Shown: one piece after another, positions 18,603-27,886 of the stretch
Position numbering within the stretch: position 1 is the first letter of the stretch
Layout: every line of letters begins with the position of its first letter
From: Arthrobacter sp. NtRootA1
GTDB taxonomy: Bacteria > Actinomycetota > Actinomycetes > Actinomycetales > Micrococcaceae
DNA: 64,000 bases
Reading direction: 5' to 3'
Assembly (NCBI RefSeq): GCF_019976975.1
Contig: NZ_AP024630.1
Coordinates: forward strand, 124,001 to 188,000
Notes under the pieces: model-generated
The model's database searches: none
What the model saw: only the letters and a program-made list of their open reading frames with translations
Told to the model about the DNA's origin: nothing
Translations under genes and position numbers: made by a program

Positions 18603-18634
18603 CAGGAATAGGAACCCTCAAATTTCTGATTATC
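18597..18634 (+). promoter_or_regulatory. Inverted repeat over the lsr2 -10 box and leader
   Basis: GATAATCAG (18597-18605) is the exact complement of CTGATTATC (18626-18634), 20 nt apart. The left arm is the -10 box itself. It may be an operator, possibly for AT-preferring Lsr2, or it may fold in DNA or RNA. Confidence 0.45.
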
Positions 18635-18659
18635 CAACCCTCCAAAAGAGAGGCTACTC

Positions 18660-18986
18660 ATGGCACAGAAAGTTAAAATCATCCTCGTCGATGACCTGGA
18701 TGAAGGGTCAGCGGACGAAACTGTCCGTTTCGGGCTGGACGGTGTTAGCTACGAGATGGACTTGTCCACGGCTAACGCAGAATCTTTGCGCAAAGCACTG
18801 GAGCCTTACGTAGCCAAAGCCAGGAAGACCTCCTCGGGCCGTGCAACACGTGGCCGTGCAACCGCCACGCGAAACCAGGATTCAGCGCAGATCCGTCAAT
18901 GGGCTCGTGACAACGGTTACACCGTAAACAGTCGCGGACGCATTCAGGCTGAAATTCAGGAAGCGTACCAGAAGGCCAATTCCTGA
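18660..18986 (+). CDS. lsr2: Lsr2-family nucleoid protein
   Basis: A 108-residue xenogeneic silencer of the H-NS type found in actinobacteria. The N-terminal half (MAQKVKIILVDDLDEGSADE, VRFGLDGVSYEMDLS) is the dimerisation domain. A flexible Arg/Thr/Ala linker with RATRGRATATR follows, and the C-terminal DNA-binding domain has IRQWARDNGYTVNSRGRI, whose Arg-Gly-Arg (92-94) enters the AT-rich minor groove. The gene has its own promoter and terminator. It starts at ATG 18660 behind AGAGAGG. Length is normal for the family. Confidence 0.96.
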   Translation: MAQKVKIILVDDLDEGSADETVRFGLDGVSYEMDLSTANAESLRKALEPYVAKARKTSSGRATRGRATATRNQDSAQIRQWARDNGYTVNSRGRIQAEIQEAYQKANS

Positions 18987-18999
18987 TTCACCCGCCTTC

Positions 19000-19036
19000 A
19001 ATGCCCCGGCAGCTTCTGCCGGGGCATTAGGTTTTT
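19000..19036 (+). terminator. Terminator of lsr2
   Basis: AATGCCCCGGCAG (19000-19012) pairs perfectly with CTGCCGGGGCATT (19016-19028) around a 3-nt loop, followed by AGGTTTTT. A strong intrinsic terminator 14 nt after the stop codon. Confidence 0.9.
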
Positions 19037-19406
19037 AAGCCCATGGTTTGTTGCCGGGCCTTCCGAGTGGATGCCTGAACAAGGCCTAGGAATATTCCGT
19101 GAATCGTTCCGGTGCCTACAGTGGGGATTATCCGGCCTTTTGGAACTGGTCAAAACTACTGGTCAAAGCGCCTGCTCAAGGCCGGCGGCGCGTTCGTCGC
19201 CCTACCCCTGTTCTGGGTGGCTGACCACGAGCTTCCGGAGGCCGGAACGGGCGTGGGACGGGCGTATCGCGGGCGGGCCTGTCAACCGCGAAGGGGGTGC
19301 CAGGTTTATTCCGCTGGGCGTCATGTTTCCCCTGTGGCGAACACGCTCCAAAAGTCGGGCTTCGGCACGTAGCATCAAAGTACGTCGTAGCTAGGAGTGT
19401 GGCGAA
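19037..19406 (+). promoter_or_regulatory. clpC upstream region with a repeated GGTCAAA heptad
   Basis: There is no supported gene in these 370 nt. GGTCAAA occurs at 19148-19154 and 19161-19167 with 6 nt between. The heptad equals the half-site known for CtsR, the clp repressor of Firmicutes, but CtsR sites have 3 nt between heptads, and this lies 240 nt before clpC. I do not see a convincing -35/-10 pair. Confidence 0.35.
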
Positions 19407-21899
19407 ATGTTTGAGAGATTTACGGACCGTGCCCGTCGCGTGGTTGTCCTTGCCCAAGAAGAGGCAAGGATGCTCAACCACAATTACATTGGTACCGAGC
19501 ACATCCTCTTGGGTCTGATCCACGAGGGTGAAGGCGTTGCCGCCAAGGCGCTTGAATCCCTGAGCATTTCGCTCGATGGCGTCCGCGAACAGGTGCAGGA
19601 GATCATCGGCCAGGGCCAGCAGGCTCCGTCCGGACACATCCCCTTCACCCCGCGCGCCAAGAAGGTGCTTGAGCTTTCGCTCCGCGAAGCACTGCAGCTC
19701 GGCCACAATTACATCGGAACCGAGCACATCCTGCTCGGCCTCATCCGTGAGGGCGAAGGCGTTGCTGCCCAGGTGCTGGTCAAGCTCGGCGCGGACCTTA
19801 ACCGCGTCCGTCAGCAGGTCATCCAGCTGCTCTCCGGTTACCAAGGCAAGGAAGCTGCCGGTTCGGGCTCCAGCCAGGGCCAGCCGGAGGGAACCCCCGC
19901 CGGTTCGGTGGTACTGGACCAGTTCGGACGCAACCTCACCCAGGCTGCCCGCGAGAACAAGCTCGATCCCGTGATCGGCCGCGAGCAGGAGATGGAACGC
20001 GTCATGCAGGTCCTCTCCCGCCGTACCAAGAACAACCCAGTGCTCATCGGTGAGCCCGGCGTCGGTAAGACTGCCGTCGTCGAGGGCCTCGCCCAGGCGA
20101 TTGTCCGCGGCGACGTCCCGGAGACCATCAAGGACAAGCAGCTGTACACGCTGGACCTTGGTTCACTGGTTGCCGGCTCGCGCTACCGTGGCGACTTCGA
20201 AGAGCGCCTGAAGAAGGTCCTCAAGGAGATCCGCACACGCGGCGACATCATCCTCTTCATTGACGAGATCCACACCCTCGTTGGTGCAGGTGCTGCTGAA
20301 GGCGCCATCGATGCCGCATCCATCCTGAAGCCGATGCTTGCCCGCGGTGAACTCCAGACCATTGGTGCCACAACCCTGGATGAGTACCGCAAGCACATTG
20401 AGAAGGATGCCGCTCTTGAGCGCCGCTTCCAGCCGATCCAGGTCAAGGAGCCTTCCGTGGCTCACGCGATCGAGATCCTGAAGGGCCTCCGGGACCGCTA
20501 CGAGGCACACCACCGCGTAACGATTACCGACGGCGCCCTCGCCTCAGCCGCGCAGCTGGCCGAACGCTACATTTCGGACCGCTTCCTGCCGGACAAGGCA
20601 ATCGACCTCATCGATGAAGCCGGTGCACGCCTGCGTATCCGCCGCATGACCGCTCCGCCGGAGCTCAAGGCCATGGACGAGCGCATTGCCGACGTCAAGA
20701 TGGAGAAGGAATCCGCCATCGACGCCCAGGACTTTGAGGGTGCCGCTTCGCTGCGCGACAAAGAGCAGAAGCTCATTGCCGAACGCGCTGAGAAGGAACG
20801 CAACTGGAAGTCCGGCGGCATGGATGACATCTCCGAGGTTGATGAAGACCTGATCGCCGAGGTTCTCGCGAACTCCACCGGCATCCCCGTCTTCAAGCTC
20901 ACCGAAGAAGAGTCTTCGCGGCTCCTCAAGATGGAAGACGAACTGCACAAGCGCGTCGTCGGCCAGGATGAGGCCATCAAGGCCCTGTCGCAGGCTATCC
21001 GCCGCACGCGTGCAGGCCTGAAGGACCCCAAGCGTCCCGGTGGCTCGTTCATCTTCGCCGGGCCTACGGGTGTCGGCAAGACCGAGCTCGCCAAGGCCCT
21101 TGCCGAGTTCCTGTTCGGGGAAGAGGATGCCCTCATCACGCTGGACATGTCCGAGTACTCCGAGAAGCACACGGTTTCGCGACTCTTCGGTGCACCTCCG
21201 GGCTATGTCGGCTACGAAGAAGGCGGCCAGCTGACCGAGAAGGTCCGCAGGCGTCCGTTCTCCGTGGTCCTGTTCGACGAAGTTGAGAAGGCCCACGCGG
21301 ACCTCTTCAACTCGCTCCTGCAGATCCTGGAAGATGGCCGACTGACCGACTCCCAGGGCCGCGTGGTGGACTTCAAGAACACCGTGATCATCATGACCAC
21401 CAACCTGGGTACCCGCGACATCTCAAAGAGCGTCGCTACCGGCTTCCAGTCCGGCACCGATACCCAGACCGGTTACAACCGGATGCGCGCCCGGGTCACG
21501 GAGGAGCTCAAGCAGCACTTCCGCCCCGAGTTCCTCAACCGTGTTGACGACGTCGTGGTGTTCCCGCAGCTCACCCAGGACGAGATCATCGAGATCGTGG
21601 ACATGTTCGTTACCCGCCTGGAGCGTCGCCTCAAGGACAAGGACATGGGCATCGAACTCACCACGGCAGCAAAGGTTCTTCTGGCCACTCGTGGCTACGA
21701 TCCCGCAATGGGTGCCCGGCCGCTGCGCCGTACCATCCAGCGCGAGATCGAGGACCAGCTCTCCGAGAAGATCCTCTTCGGCGAATTGCACTCCGGTGAC
21801 ATCGTTGTGGTGGATGTGGACGGCGAAGGCGACGACGCCAAGTTCACGTTTGCAGGCAACGCCAAGCCGCGGATCCCGGAGATTGCTCCTACCGCATAA
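19407..21899 (+). CDS. clpC: ClpC, AAA+ unfoldase of the Clp protease
   Basis: An 830-residue Hsp100 ATPase that unfolds proteins and feeds them to ClpP in the cytoplasm. It has the double Clp_N repeat (two [25 protein letters not shown] units in residues 1-150). The first AAA+ domain has Walker A GEPGVGKT (Lys221) and [11 protein letters not shown]. The UVR middle domain comes next (around 420-460), and the second AAA+ domain has GPTGVGKT (Lys558). The C-terminal part includes [13 protein letters not shown]. Length and domain order are those of ClpC rather than ClpB. GAGTG is the only weak ribosome site. A terminator follows. Confidence 0.97.
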   Translation: MFERFTDRARRVVVLAQEEARMLNHNYIGTEHILLGLIHEGEGVAAKALESLSISLDGVREQVQEIIGQGQQAPSGHIPFTPRAKKVLELSLREALQLGHNYIGTEHILLGLIREGEGVAAQVLVKLGADLNRVRQQVIQLLSGYQGKEAAGSGSSQGQPEGTPAGSVVLDQFGRNLTQAARENKLDPVIGREQEMERVMQVLSRRTKNNPVLIGEPGVGKTAVVEGLAQAIVRGDVPETIKDKQLYTLDLGSLVAGSRYRGDFEERLKKVLKEIRTRGDIILFIDEIHTLVGAGAAEGAIDAASILKPMLARGELQTIGATTLDEYRKHIEKDAALERRFQPIQVKEPSVAHAIEILKGLRDRYEAHHRVTITDGALASAAQLAERYISDRFLPDKAIDLIDEAGARLRIRRMTAPPELKAMDERIADVKMEKESAIDAQDFEGAASLRDKEQKLIAERAEKERNWKSGGMDDISEVDEDLIAEVLANSTGIPVFKLTEEESSRLLKMEDELHKRVVGQDEAIKALSQAIRRTRAGLKDPKRPGGSFIFAGPTGVGKTELAKALAEFLFGEEDALITLDMSEYSEKHTVSRLFGAPPGYVGYEEGGQLTEKVRRRPFSVVLFDEVEKAHADLFNSLLQILEDGRLTDSQGRVVDFKNTVIIMTTNLGTRDISKSVATGFQSGTDTQTGYNRMRARVTEELKQHFRPEFLNRVDDVVVFPQLTQDEIIEIVDMFVTRLERRLKDKDMGIELTTAAKVLLATRGYDPAMGARPLRRTIQREIEDQLSEKILFGELHSGDIVVVDVDGEGDDAKFTFAGNAKPRIPEIAPTA

Positions 21900-21921
21900 G
21901 GCGTGCGCAACGTAAGCCAAC

Positions 21922-21960
21922 TGCCCCGTCCATTCCGCAAGGAGTGGGCGGGGCATTTGT
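21922..21960 (+). terminator. Terminator of clpC
   Basis: TGCCCCGTCCATTCC (21922-21936) pairs with GGAGTGGGCGGGGCA (21941-21955) around GCAA with minor G-T pairing, followed by TTTGTGTT. Confidence 0.85.
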
Positions 21961-22062
21961 GTTGGTCCCCCCGAGTGCGTTGGTGCCCCGAGTTTTGTGT
22001 GCCGGTGTGCCCATAGGGTGGCTATGGAGAGTATGGGCACAGGAACTGCAAAGGAGGGGTGC

Positions 22063-23298
22063 GTGCGAGTATTGATGATTTGTCCGGGGACGCGGGGAGA
22101 TGTCGCCCCCATAGCAGGGCTCGGCAGTCGTCTGCAAAAGCTGGGCTACGAGGTGTCCATCGCTGCCAACCCCGCGTACGCGCACCTCGTGGTCAGGTCC
22201 GGGTGTGAGTATCGTCCTCTTCCCGGCGACCTTGGCAGGATCATCAAGCGTGTCACACCGGGTGGAGCGAAGTCGTCCGGCGGCATGCTCACCACCTGGC
22301 GGGAGCTCAGCGAGTATATGGATCAAGCGGCCACCGGGACCCTGGCTGCGGTTGAAGCGGGTGCGGATGTCATCCTGGCCAATTCCGTGGCGCCATATGC
22401 CTACGACGTCGCTGAAGCGGTTGGAATTCCAGCGGTGGGCACGCATCTGCAGCCGGTGGAACCCAGCGCAGACTACCCTCCTGTGCTGCTGGGGTCCGCC
22501 CGGAACCTGGGTAGGCTGGGCAACCGGATTATTGGCGAGCGGGTCCTGGCCGGACCTGCCCCCTACGACGCCCCGAGTGCAAGGCTTCGCCACGAGTTGG
22601 GCCTGCCGAAGCTGTCACGCCAAGCTGCCGAGCGACGTCGAGCCAGGGCGAACAGCACGGTCCTCCATGGGATCAGCCCCACAGTTCTACGGCGACCGGC
22701 GGACTGGCGCCCTGGGTTGGTCATGGCGGGGTACTGGTGGCCGGTGCCCGAGCCGGAATGGAGTCCGTCCGCGGAACTGGAGGACTTTCTGTCCGCAGGC
22801 CCGCCCCCGGTTTTCGTTGGCTTTGGCAGCGGCGCTGCGCTGGACCCGGATTTCGTTCTTGAGGCCATCAGACGGGCGGGCGTCAGGGCGGTGCTGCAGG
22901 GTGCGGGGGACCTCTCGGACGATGATGCGATCGGCATCGGCGCAGTCCCGCACGAGTGGCTGTTTCCGAGGATGGCGGTAGTCGCGCACCATGCGGGCTC
23001 TGGCACCACCGCTGCCGGCCTCCGCGCTGGTGTGCCCACGGTCTGCGTCCCGGTGTATACGGACCAACCGCTGTGGGCTGCCCGGGTTGCTGCCCTCGGC
23101 GCAGGGCCCCGGCCGGTTCCCTACAAGGGGCTCACTGTTGAGCGATTGGCGTACGCCATCCGGGAAGCCGTCAGCACCCCGTCCTACGCAGCCCGGGCAA
23201 GAATCCTCGCAGCGCGGATCGGGAACGAAGACGGGGCCTCCGCCGTGCTCCGGACGCTGCGCAACCTCCCAACTGGGTCGCAGTTAAGCGCGTTTTGA
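22063..23298 (+). CDS. UGT-like glycosyltransferase (GT1/MGT type)
   Basis: A 411-residue GT-B-fold glycosyltransferase. It starts VRVLMICPGTRGDVAPIAGL, the loop of the acceptor domain in sterol and macrolide glycosyltransferases. The C-terminal donor-binding domain has VGFGSGAALDP and VVAHHAGSGTTAAGLRAGVP, the nucleotide-sugar signature, with PVYTDQPLWAARV after it. I chose GTG 22063 because AAGGAGGGG lies just upstream; an ATG 13 codons earlier has no such site. Donor and acceptor are unknown. The last eight residues (TGSQLSAF) and the stop are encoded by a palindromic repeat that seems to have invaded the 3' end. Confidence 0.85.
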   Translation: MRVLMICPGTRGDVAPIAGLGSRLQKLGYEVSIAANPAYAHLVVRSGCEYRPLPGDLGRIIKRVTPGGAKSSGGMLTTWRELSEYMDQAATGTLAAVEAGADVILANSVAPYAYDVAEAVGIPAVGTHLQPVEPSADYPPVLLGSARNLGRLGNRIIGERVLAGPAPYDAPSARLRHELGLPKLSRQAAERRRARANSTVLHGISPTVLRRPADWRPGLVMAGYWWPVPEPEWSPSAELEDFLSAGPPPVFVGFGSGAALDPDFVLEAIRRAGVRAVLQGAGDLSDDDAIGIGAVPHEWLFPRMAVVAHHAGSGTTAAGLRAGVPTVCVPVYTDQPLWAARVAALGAGPRPVPYKGLTVERLAYAIREAVSTPSYAARARILAARIGNEDGASAVLRTLRNLPTGSQLSAF

Positions 23299-23334
23299 GC
23301 CGCCTAAACGCGCTTAACTGCGACTCAGTTGGGT
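23268..23334. repeat. 67-bp palindromic repeat, family A, copy 1
   Basis: Begins CCCAACTGGGTCGCAGTTAA and ends TTAACTGCGACTCAGTTGGG T, with GCGCGTTTTGAG in the left arm and AAACGCGC in the right. It has the same length and plan as the element at 45425-45491. The outer and loop-proximal parts are the same; the middle of the arms differs but stays self-complementary. It overlaps the stop codon of the glycosyltransferase gene. Confidence 0.8.
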
Positions 23335-23403
23335 GCGGCGGGCGAATATCTGAAAGTAGTGTTTCACTGTGAGTGAACCACTCTGTGATCGGGGACACAA
23401 TGC

Positions 23404-25527
23404 GTGTTGAATCGGAGCATGGATTCGACTGACACCCCAAGCCCGGGCACGCCACCCGCAACTCCTTTCCACGACATCGACCACTACCTCGCCATTCCCA
23501 GGGTCAGTGGTCTCACGCTTAGCCCGGACGGCAAGCGCCTGGTGACTACCGTTTCGACCCTGAACGGCAAGGGCACCGAGTTCGTCACTGCACTGTGGGA
23601 AATCGACCCCACAGGCCAGGGCCACGCCCGACGGATCACCCGAAGTTCCAAAGGTGAAGCCGGTGCCGCCTTTGCCGCCAACGGCGATCTCTACTTCACG
23701 TCCTCCCGCCCCGACCCCGAGAGCGCAGATCCCGACGCCGATCCCGTGAACGCGCTGTGGTTGCTCCCTGCCGATGGGGGCGAGGCCAGGGTTGTGCACT
23801 CGCGCGCCGGTGGGATCAGTTCCGTCATGGCGGCAAAGAACGCGGATGCCATCTTCGTCAACGCCGAGGTTCTGGCGGGCTCCAGCAATGAGGAGAACGA
23901 CGAGGAACGCCGCAAGGCCCGCAAAGACAACAAAGTGTCCGCTATCCTGCACAGTGGCTACCCGATCCGCTATTGGGACGCGGACCTGGGTCCTGGTGAG
24001 CCGCGCTTGTTCGCAGTGGAGCCTGGCGAGGAGAAGGAGGCCGGCAAACCAACCACCGTTGACTCGCCAACGCCGCTTAAGCTGCGAAACCTGACACCCG
24101 GCGTCGGAGGCTCGCTGCGGGAAGCCAAAACTGTGGTGAGTCCGGACGGCAAGACCATCTACACGAGCCTCACCAAAGCGCTCGCCAAGGCCGACAGTCG
24201 TGAGGTGCTGGCCGCCGTCGACGTCGCCACGGGAACCGTCAAGGTGCTTCTGGACCGCGAGGGAATGAGCTACTTCCCCGGTCCCGTCAGCCCGGACAAC
24301 CGCACGCTGGTGGTGGAGAGTGAGAGTGACACCACGCCCACGCAAGCGCCGCAGGTCAAGCTGCACCTGCTGGACGTATCAGGCAGCGAAACGACTGACC
24401 TGGAGCCGCTCGCGCACCAATGGGACCGCTGGGCTACTGCCCTGGCGTGGCTCCCGCAAGGCAATGCCATCCTGGTGAAAGCGGACGACGACGGCGCGTC
24501 GCCGCTTTTCCGGATCGACGTCGCCAACGGGCGGGTAACGCGGGTGACGAAAGACGCCGCAGCGTATTCCGACGTCGTGGTTTCGCCGGACGGAACCACA
24601 GCATACGCGTTGCGGAGCTCCTACGAGTTTCCCCCTGAAGCTGTACGGATCCACCTCGCTTCCGGAGATGTGGTGAGGTTGCAGGCACCCGCGGAACGGC
24701 CAAGATACAAGGGCCGCCTCGAACGCGTGGAAACGACGGCGGAGGACGGCTCCCGGGTGCCAGCGTACCTGGCGCTCCCTGAAGAGGCTTCCGATAACAA
24801 CCCAGCTCCCCTCCTGCTGTGGATCCACGGTGGACCGCTGGGCTCATGGAACGCCTGGACCTGGCGTTGGAATCCTTGGCTGCTGGTGGCAAAGGGCTAT
24901 GCCGTGCTGCTGCCCGACCCTGCGCTCTCCACAGGTTACGGCCAGGAGTTCATCCAGCGCGGCTGGGGTGAATGGGGCAAGAAGCCCTTCTCGGACCTCA
25001 TGGCCATCACCGATGCCGTAGTTGAGCGTGCGGACATCGACGAGACACGCACTGCGGCGATGGGCGGGTCCTTCGGAGGCTACATGGCCAACTGGGTGGC
25101 AGGCCAGACGGACCGCTTCAAGGCGATCGTGACCCACGCCAGTTTGTGGGCCCTGGACCAGTTCGGCCCCACCACCGACGCCGCGCAATACTGGCTGAAG
25201 GAAATGACGGTGGAGATGGCGATGGAGAACTCGCCACACCTCAACGTACGCAACATCAGGACGCCAATGCTCGTGATCCACGGCGACAAGGATTATCGCG
25301 TCCCGATCGGCGAGGGCCTGCGGCTTTGGTACGAACTACTGTCCTCGTCGCAGTTGCCTGCGGACGACAACGGCCAGAGCCCGCACCGGTTCCTCCACTT
25401 CCCCGACGAAAACCACTGGGTCCTGCAGCCACAGCATGCGAAGGTTTGGTACGGAGTCGTAGAGCACTTCCTGGCAAAGCAGGTGCTGGGCGAGGACGTT
25501 GCTTTGCCTGAGGAGCTGGGGCTGTAG
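23404..25527 (+). CDS. S9-family peptidase (acylaminoacyl-peptidase type)
   Basis: A 707-residue serine peptidase of the prolyl oligopeptidase family. Residues 1-430 or so form the beta-propeller that filters substrates (repeated LSPDGK, VVSPDG motifs). The C-terminal alpha/beta-hydrolase domain has LLLWIHGGPLGSW (oxyanion loop) and the triad Ser556 in GGSFGGYM, Asp630 in HGDKDYRVP and His671 in DENHWV. There is no signal peptide, so it acts in the cytoplasm on oligopeptides. The start is taken as GTG 23404 with GGGGA 8 nt upstream; ATG 23419 is the alternative. It is a single gene between two repeat-rich regions. Confidence 0.92.
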   Translation: MLNRSMDSTDTPSPGTPPATPFHDIDHYLAIPRVSGLTLSPDGKRLVTTVSTLNGKGTEFVTALWEIDPTGQGHARRITRSSKGEAGAAFAANGDLYFTSSRPDPESADPDADPVNALWLLPADGGEARVVHSRAGGISSVMAAKNADAIFVNAEVLAGSSNEENDEERRKARKDNKVSAILHSGYPIRYWDADLGPGEPRLFAVEPGEEKEAGKPTTVDSPTPLKLRNLTPGVGGSLREAKTVVSPDGKTIYTSLTKALAKADSREVLAAVDVATGTVKVLLDREGMSYFPGPVSPDNRTLVVESESDTTPTQAPQVKLHLLDVSGSETTDLEPLAHQWDRWATALAWLPQGNAILVKADDDGASPLFRIDVANGRVTRVTKDAAAYSDVVVSPDGTTAYALRSSYEFPPEAVRIHLASGDVVRLQAPAERPRYKGRLERVETTAEDGSRVPAYLALPEEASDNNPAPLLLWIHGGPLGSWNAWTWRWNPWLLVAKGYAVLLPDPALSTGYGQEFIQRGWGEWGKKPFSDLMAITDAVVERADIDETRTAAMGGSFGGYMANWVAGQTDRFKAIVTHASLWALDQFGPTTDAAQYWLKEMTVEMAMENSPHLNVRNIRTPMLVIHGDKDYRVPIGEGLRLWYELLSSSQLPADDNGQSPHRFLHFPDENHWVLQPQHAKVWYGVVEHFLAKQVLGEDVALPEELGL

Positions 25528-25739
25528 GTTCCGACGCTGGTCCCGGTCGGTCCGGCCGACGACCGGGACATTTACCGCGTGCTCGCTCCCGCGTCGCTTA
25601 GACGCACGCTACGTAAATGTCCCGGCCGTCGCCCTCGTGCCCGCCCGGCGGTTCCGCGGGCCCCGCGTCATGCTCGGGCGTACGTCATGCGGGGTCCAGC
25701 AGCTCTTTGCGTCGTTGGTATGGCGGAGTTTTGTCTCGT
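25528..25739. repeat. Intergenic region with a large inverted repeat
   Basis: The main feature is CCGGGACATTTAC (25563-25575), the exact complement of GTAAATGTCCCGG (25613-25625). GGCCGACGA and CCGTCGCC extend the arms imperfectly, and a GC-rich loop of 37 nt lies between. A looser second inverted repeat, GGGCCCCGCGTCATG and CGTCATGCGGGGTCC, follows. It may be a mobile palindromic repeat of a third kind or a terminator for the S9 peptidase gene. Confidence 0.6.
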
Positions 25740-25745
25740 TAGGAT
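25740..25745 (+). promoter_or_regulatory. -10 box giving a leaderless argA mRNA
   Basis: TAGGAT ends 6 nt before the GTG start at 25752, with TTGGTA (25715-25720) as a possible -35 box at 19 bp. Transcription would start at about the start codon. Confidence 0.5.
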
Positions 25746-25751
25746 GGGGGA

Positions 25752-26261
25752 GTGAATTCGACCTTTAGCCTTCGTCCTGCCCGTACTAGTGATGTGGCGG
25801 CGATTAAGAGGCTGGTTGCGCCGTTGGCGGAGCAGCGGATTCTGATGGCCAAGGAAACTGTGGCCTATTACGAGAGCCTCCAGGAATTCCGGATTGCCGA
25901 ATCCCAGGACGGCGACGTGATTGGTTGCGGTGCCCTGCATGTCATGTGGGAGGACCTGGCCGAGATCCGCACCCTCGCGGCTGCGGACGCGTGGCGGGGG
26001 CGGGGTGTGGGGCATGTGTTGGTGGAGGATCTCCTCGAAAAGGCCAAGGAGCTCGGTGTCAGCCGGGTGTTCTGCCTGACGTTTGAGGTTGACTTCTTCA
26101 AGCGCCATGGCTTTGAGGTCATGGAGGACCAGTCCGCCGTGGACCCACAGGTGTACTCGGAGTTGCTGCGCTCGCATGACGAAGGCGTGGCGGAATTCCT
26201 GGATCTGGCCCGGGTAAAGCCCAACACCCTGGGCAATACACGCATGATCAAGCACCTCTGA
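25752..26261 (+). CDS. argA: Amino-acid N-acetyltransferase (N-acetylglutamate synthase)
   Basis: A 169-residue GNAT acetyltransferase. The acetyl-CoA loop is DAWRGRGVGHVLVEDLL, preceded by EIRTLAA. The C-terminal part VFCLTFEVDFFKRHGFEVMEDQ and the tail PNTLGNTRMIKHL recall the short, stand-alone N-acetylglutamate synthases of actinobacteria (the Rv2747 type), which carry out the first step of arginine synthesis. The specific name rests on my recognition of that subtype. It starts with GTG 25752 and lacks a spaced ribosome site. It has no arginine genes next to it here. Confidence 0.8.
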   Translation: MNSTFSLRPARTSDVAAIKRLVAPLAEQRILMAKETVAYYESLQEFRIAESQDGDVIGCGALHVMWEDLAEIRTLAAADAWRGRGVGHVLVEDLLEKAKELGVSRVFCLTFEVDFFKRHGFEVMEDQSAVDPQVYSELLRSHDEGVAEFLDLARVKPNTLGNTRMIKHL

Positions 26262-26409
26262 GAACCCACAACAAGAGCTAAATGGTGCGGGGTTTCAACC
26301 CTGCCCCGATTATGCGTGATTTAAACCCCTTCTCTTATCTAAAGTTGATGGATAAACTGATCGAGGCTTGCTGGGGAGCTTCCGCCATTCGGTCAATCGA
26401 GAGAAGATC

Positions 26410-27876
26410 ATGCAGTCCCACGCGTCCTTTTCGGGTATTTCTGAACTCCAACTCAGTGTGCGCGGTCCAGTGTTCACGCCTGCCGATCCCGGATTCCAAT
26501 CCGAGATTTCGGCTTTCAACCTCTCTACTCAACACCAGCCGGATCTTGCCTTCGGCGCCCTCGACGCCGAGGACGTCTCGGCGGCTATTAGATGGGCGGC
26601 GGAACGGGAAATGCCCGTAGCCGTCCAGTCCACGGGTCATGGTGCAACAAACGCGATAGAAGGCGGCCTGCTCATCAGCACCCGCCGAATGCTTGAGCTC
26701 AGCATCGACCCCCTTGAGAAGACTGCCAGGGTCGGGGCCGGTGTTCGGTGGAAGGCTGTGGTTGAGCTTGCTGCAACCTTCGGCTTAATGGGCCTCTGCG
26801 GTTCAACCTCTGACGTAGGCGTGGTGGGATACACGCTGGGCGGGGGCCTGCCAATCCTGGGCCGTAAGTACGGCTTCGCCTCGGACCATGTCATCGCCTT
26901 CGAACTGGTTACAGCAGATGGCACCCAAAAAAGGGTCACTAAGGATGAGAACCCTGACTTGTTCTTCCTCCTGCGAGGCGGCAAGGGCAACCTGGGCATC
27001 GTGACGGCCATGGAATTCCACCTTTTCCCAGCCGCCGATCTCTACGCAGGTGGCGTGTACTTCGACGGTGGCCACGCCCCGGAAGTCCTGAGGGCGTTCA
27101 GGGAATGGGTGCCGTGGCTACCCGTGGAGGCATCGGCGTCGTTGGCGTTTTTGCGCCTTCCTGACATGGAGATGATTCCTGAGCCGTTGCGGGGAAAGTT
27201 CGTGATCCACCTCCGCTACGCCTACCAGGGCGACTTGGCTGCAGCGGCGGAGCTGCTGGAACCCATGCGCCGAAGCGCCCCGTTCATGATGGACGCCACC
27301 GGTCCTTTGGAAGCAAGCCAATTCGACACGATTCATCAGGATCCGGACCAGCCTGTCCCTGTCCGCGAGCGTGGCTTGCTGCTTGATCGTTTGGACGAAG
27401 AGGCATCCGAGGTAATCCTGCGGCACTTCGGTCCGGGCGTCGAAAGTCCAGTACTGCTGGCCGAAGTCCGGCTGCTGGGCGGCGCCCTGGCCAAGAGCGC
27501 GGAGGGTGAGGACATTGTGGGCGGCCGTGACGCGGCGTTCAGCTTCTACATGGTTGCCATCGCTGCGCCTCCTGTTGTTGACCTGCTGCCGGCAGTTTTC
27601 GATTCCGTGCACACAGACCTTCGTCCCGCTGCCAATGCCGGCACATTTGTGAACCTCCATGGGCACTTTGTGGATGCCGAGGACAGGGAGCGTCCTTGGG
27701 GCCCGAGTGCGCGGGAGCGGCTTAAGAAAGCGAAAGCGGAGCTGGATCCGAAGAACATGTTCAGCTTTGGGCACGTAGTGGGCCTTCCTGCCACGGAACA
27801 GCCGGTTGTTATGAATCAGACTGCGCTGCTCGAAGACGTGGTCACTGCCGGCGGCGACGCCGTGCTGAACAGTTAG
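26410..27876 (+). CDS. FAD-binding oxidase of the BBE/PCMH type
   Basis: A 488-residue flavoprotein with an N-terminal PCMH FAD-binding domain and a C-terminal berberine-bridge segment. VAVQSTGHGATNAIEGGLLI has the His that in this family binds FAD covalently. GLCGSTSDVGVVGYTLGGGLPILGRKYG is the second flavin loop, and its Cys could be a second attachment point. The C-terminal RERLKKAKAELDPKNMFSFGH is the usual family end. Members oxidise alcohols, sugars or amines with oxygen, but the substrate is unknown. ATG 26410 was chosen over an upstream TTG because GAGAAG lies in front of it. Confidence 0.86.
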   Translation: MQSHASFSGISELQLSVRGPVFTPADPGFQSEISAFNLSTQHQPDLAFGALDAEDVSAAIRWAAEREMPVAVQSTGHGATNAIEGGLLISTRRMLELSIDPLEKTARVGAGVRWKAVVELAATFGLMGLCGSTSDVGVVGYTLGGGLPILGRKYGFASDHVIAFELVTADGTQKRVTKDENPDLFFLLRGGKGNLGIVTAMEFHLFPAADLYAGGVYFDGGHAPEVLRAFREWVPWLPVEASASLAFLRLPDMEMIPEPLRGKFVIHLRYAYQGDLAAAAELLEPMRRSAPFMMDATGPLEASQFDTIHQDPDQPVPVRERGLLLDRLDEEASEVILRHFGPGVESPVLLAEVRLLGGALAKSAEGEDIVGGRDAAFSFYMVAIAAPPVVDLLPAVFDSVHTDLRPAANAGTFVNLHGHFVDAEDRERPWGPSARERLKKAKAELDPKNMFSFGHVVGLPATEQPVVMNQTALLEDVVTAGGDAVLNS

Positions 27877-27886
27877 GGGGCGGACC

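Noticed and set aside
19071-19394. Small frame upstream of clpC
   Set aside because: No domain, no ribosome site, and Arg/Ser-rich composition typical of non-coding GC-rich DNA.
23314-24366. 350-residue frame antisense to the S9 peptidase
   Set aside because: Fully antisense to a clear enzyme gene, with no recognisable motif.
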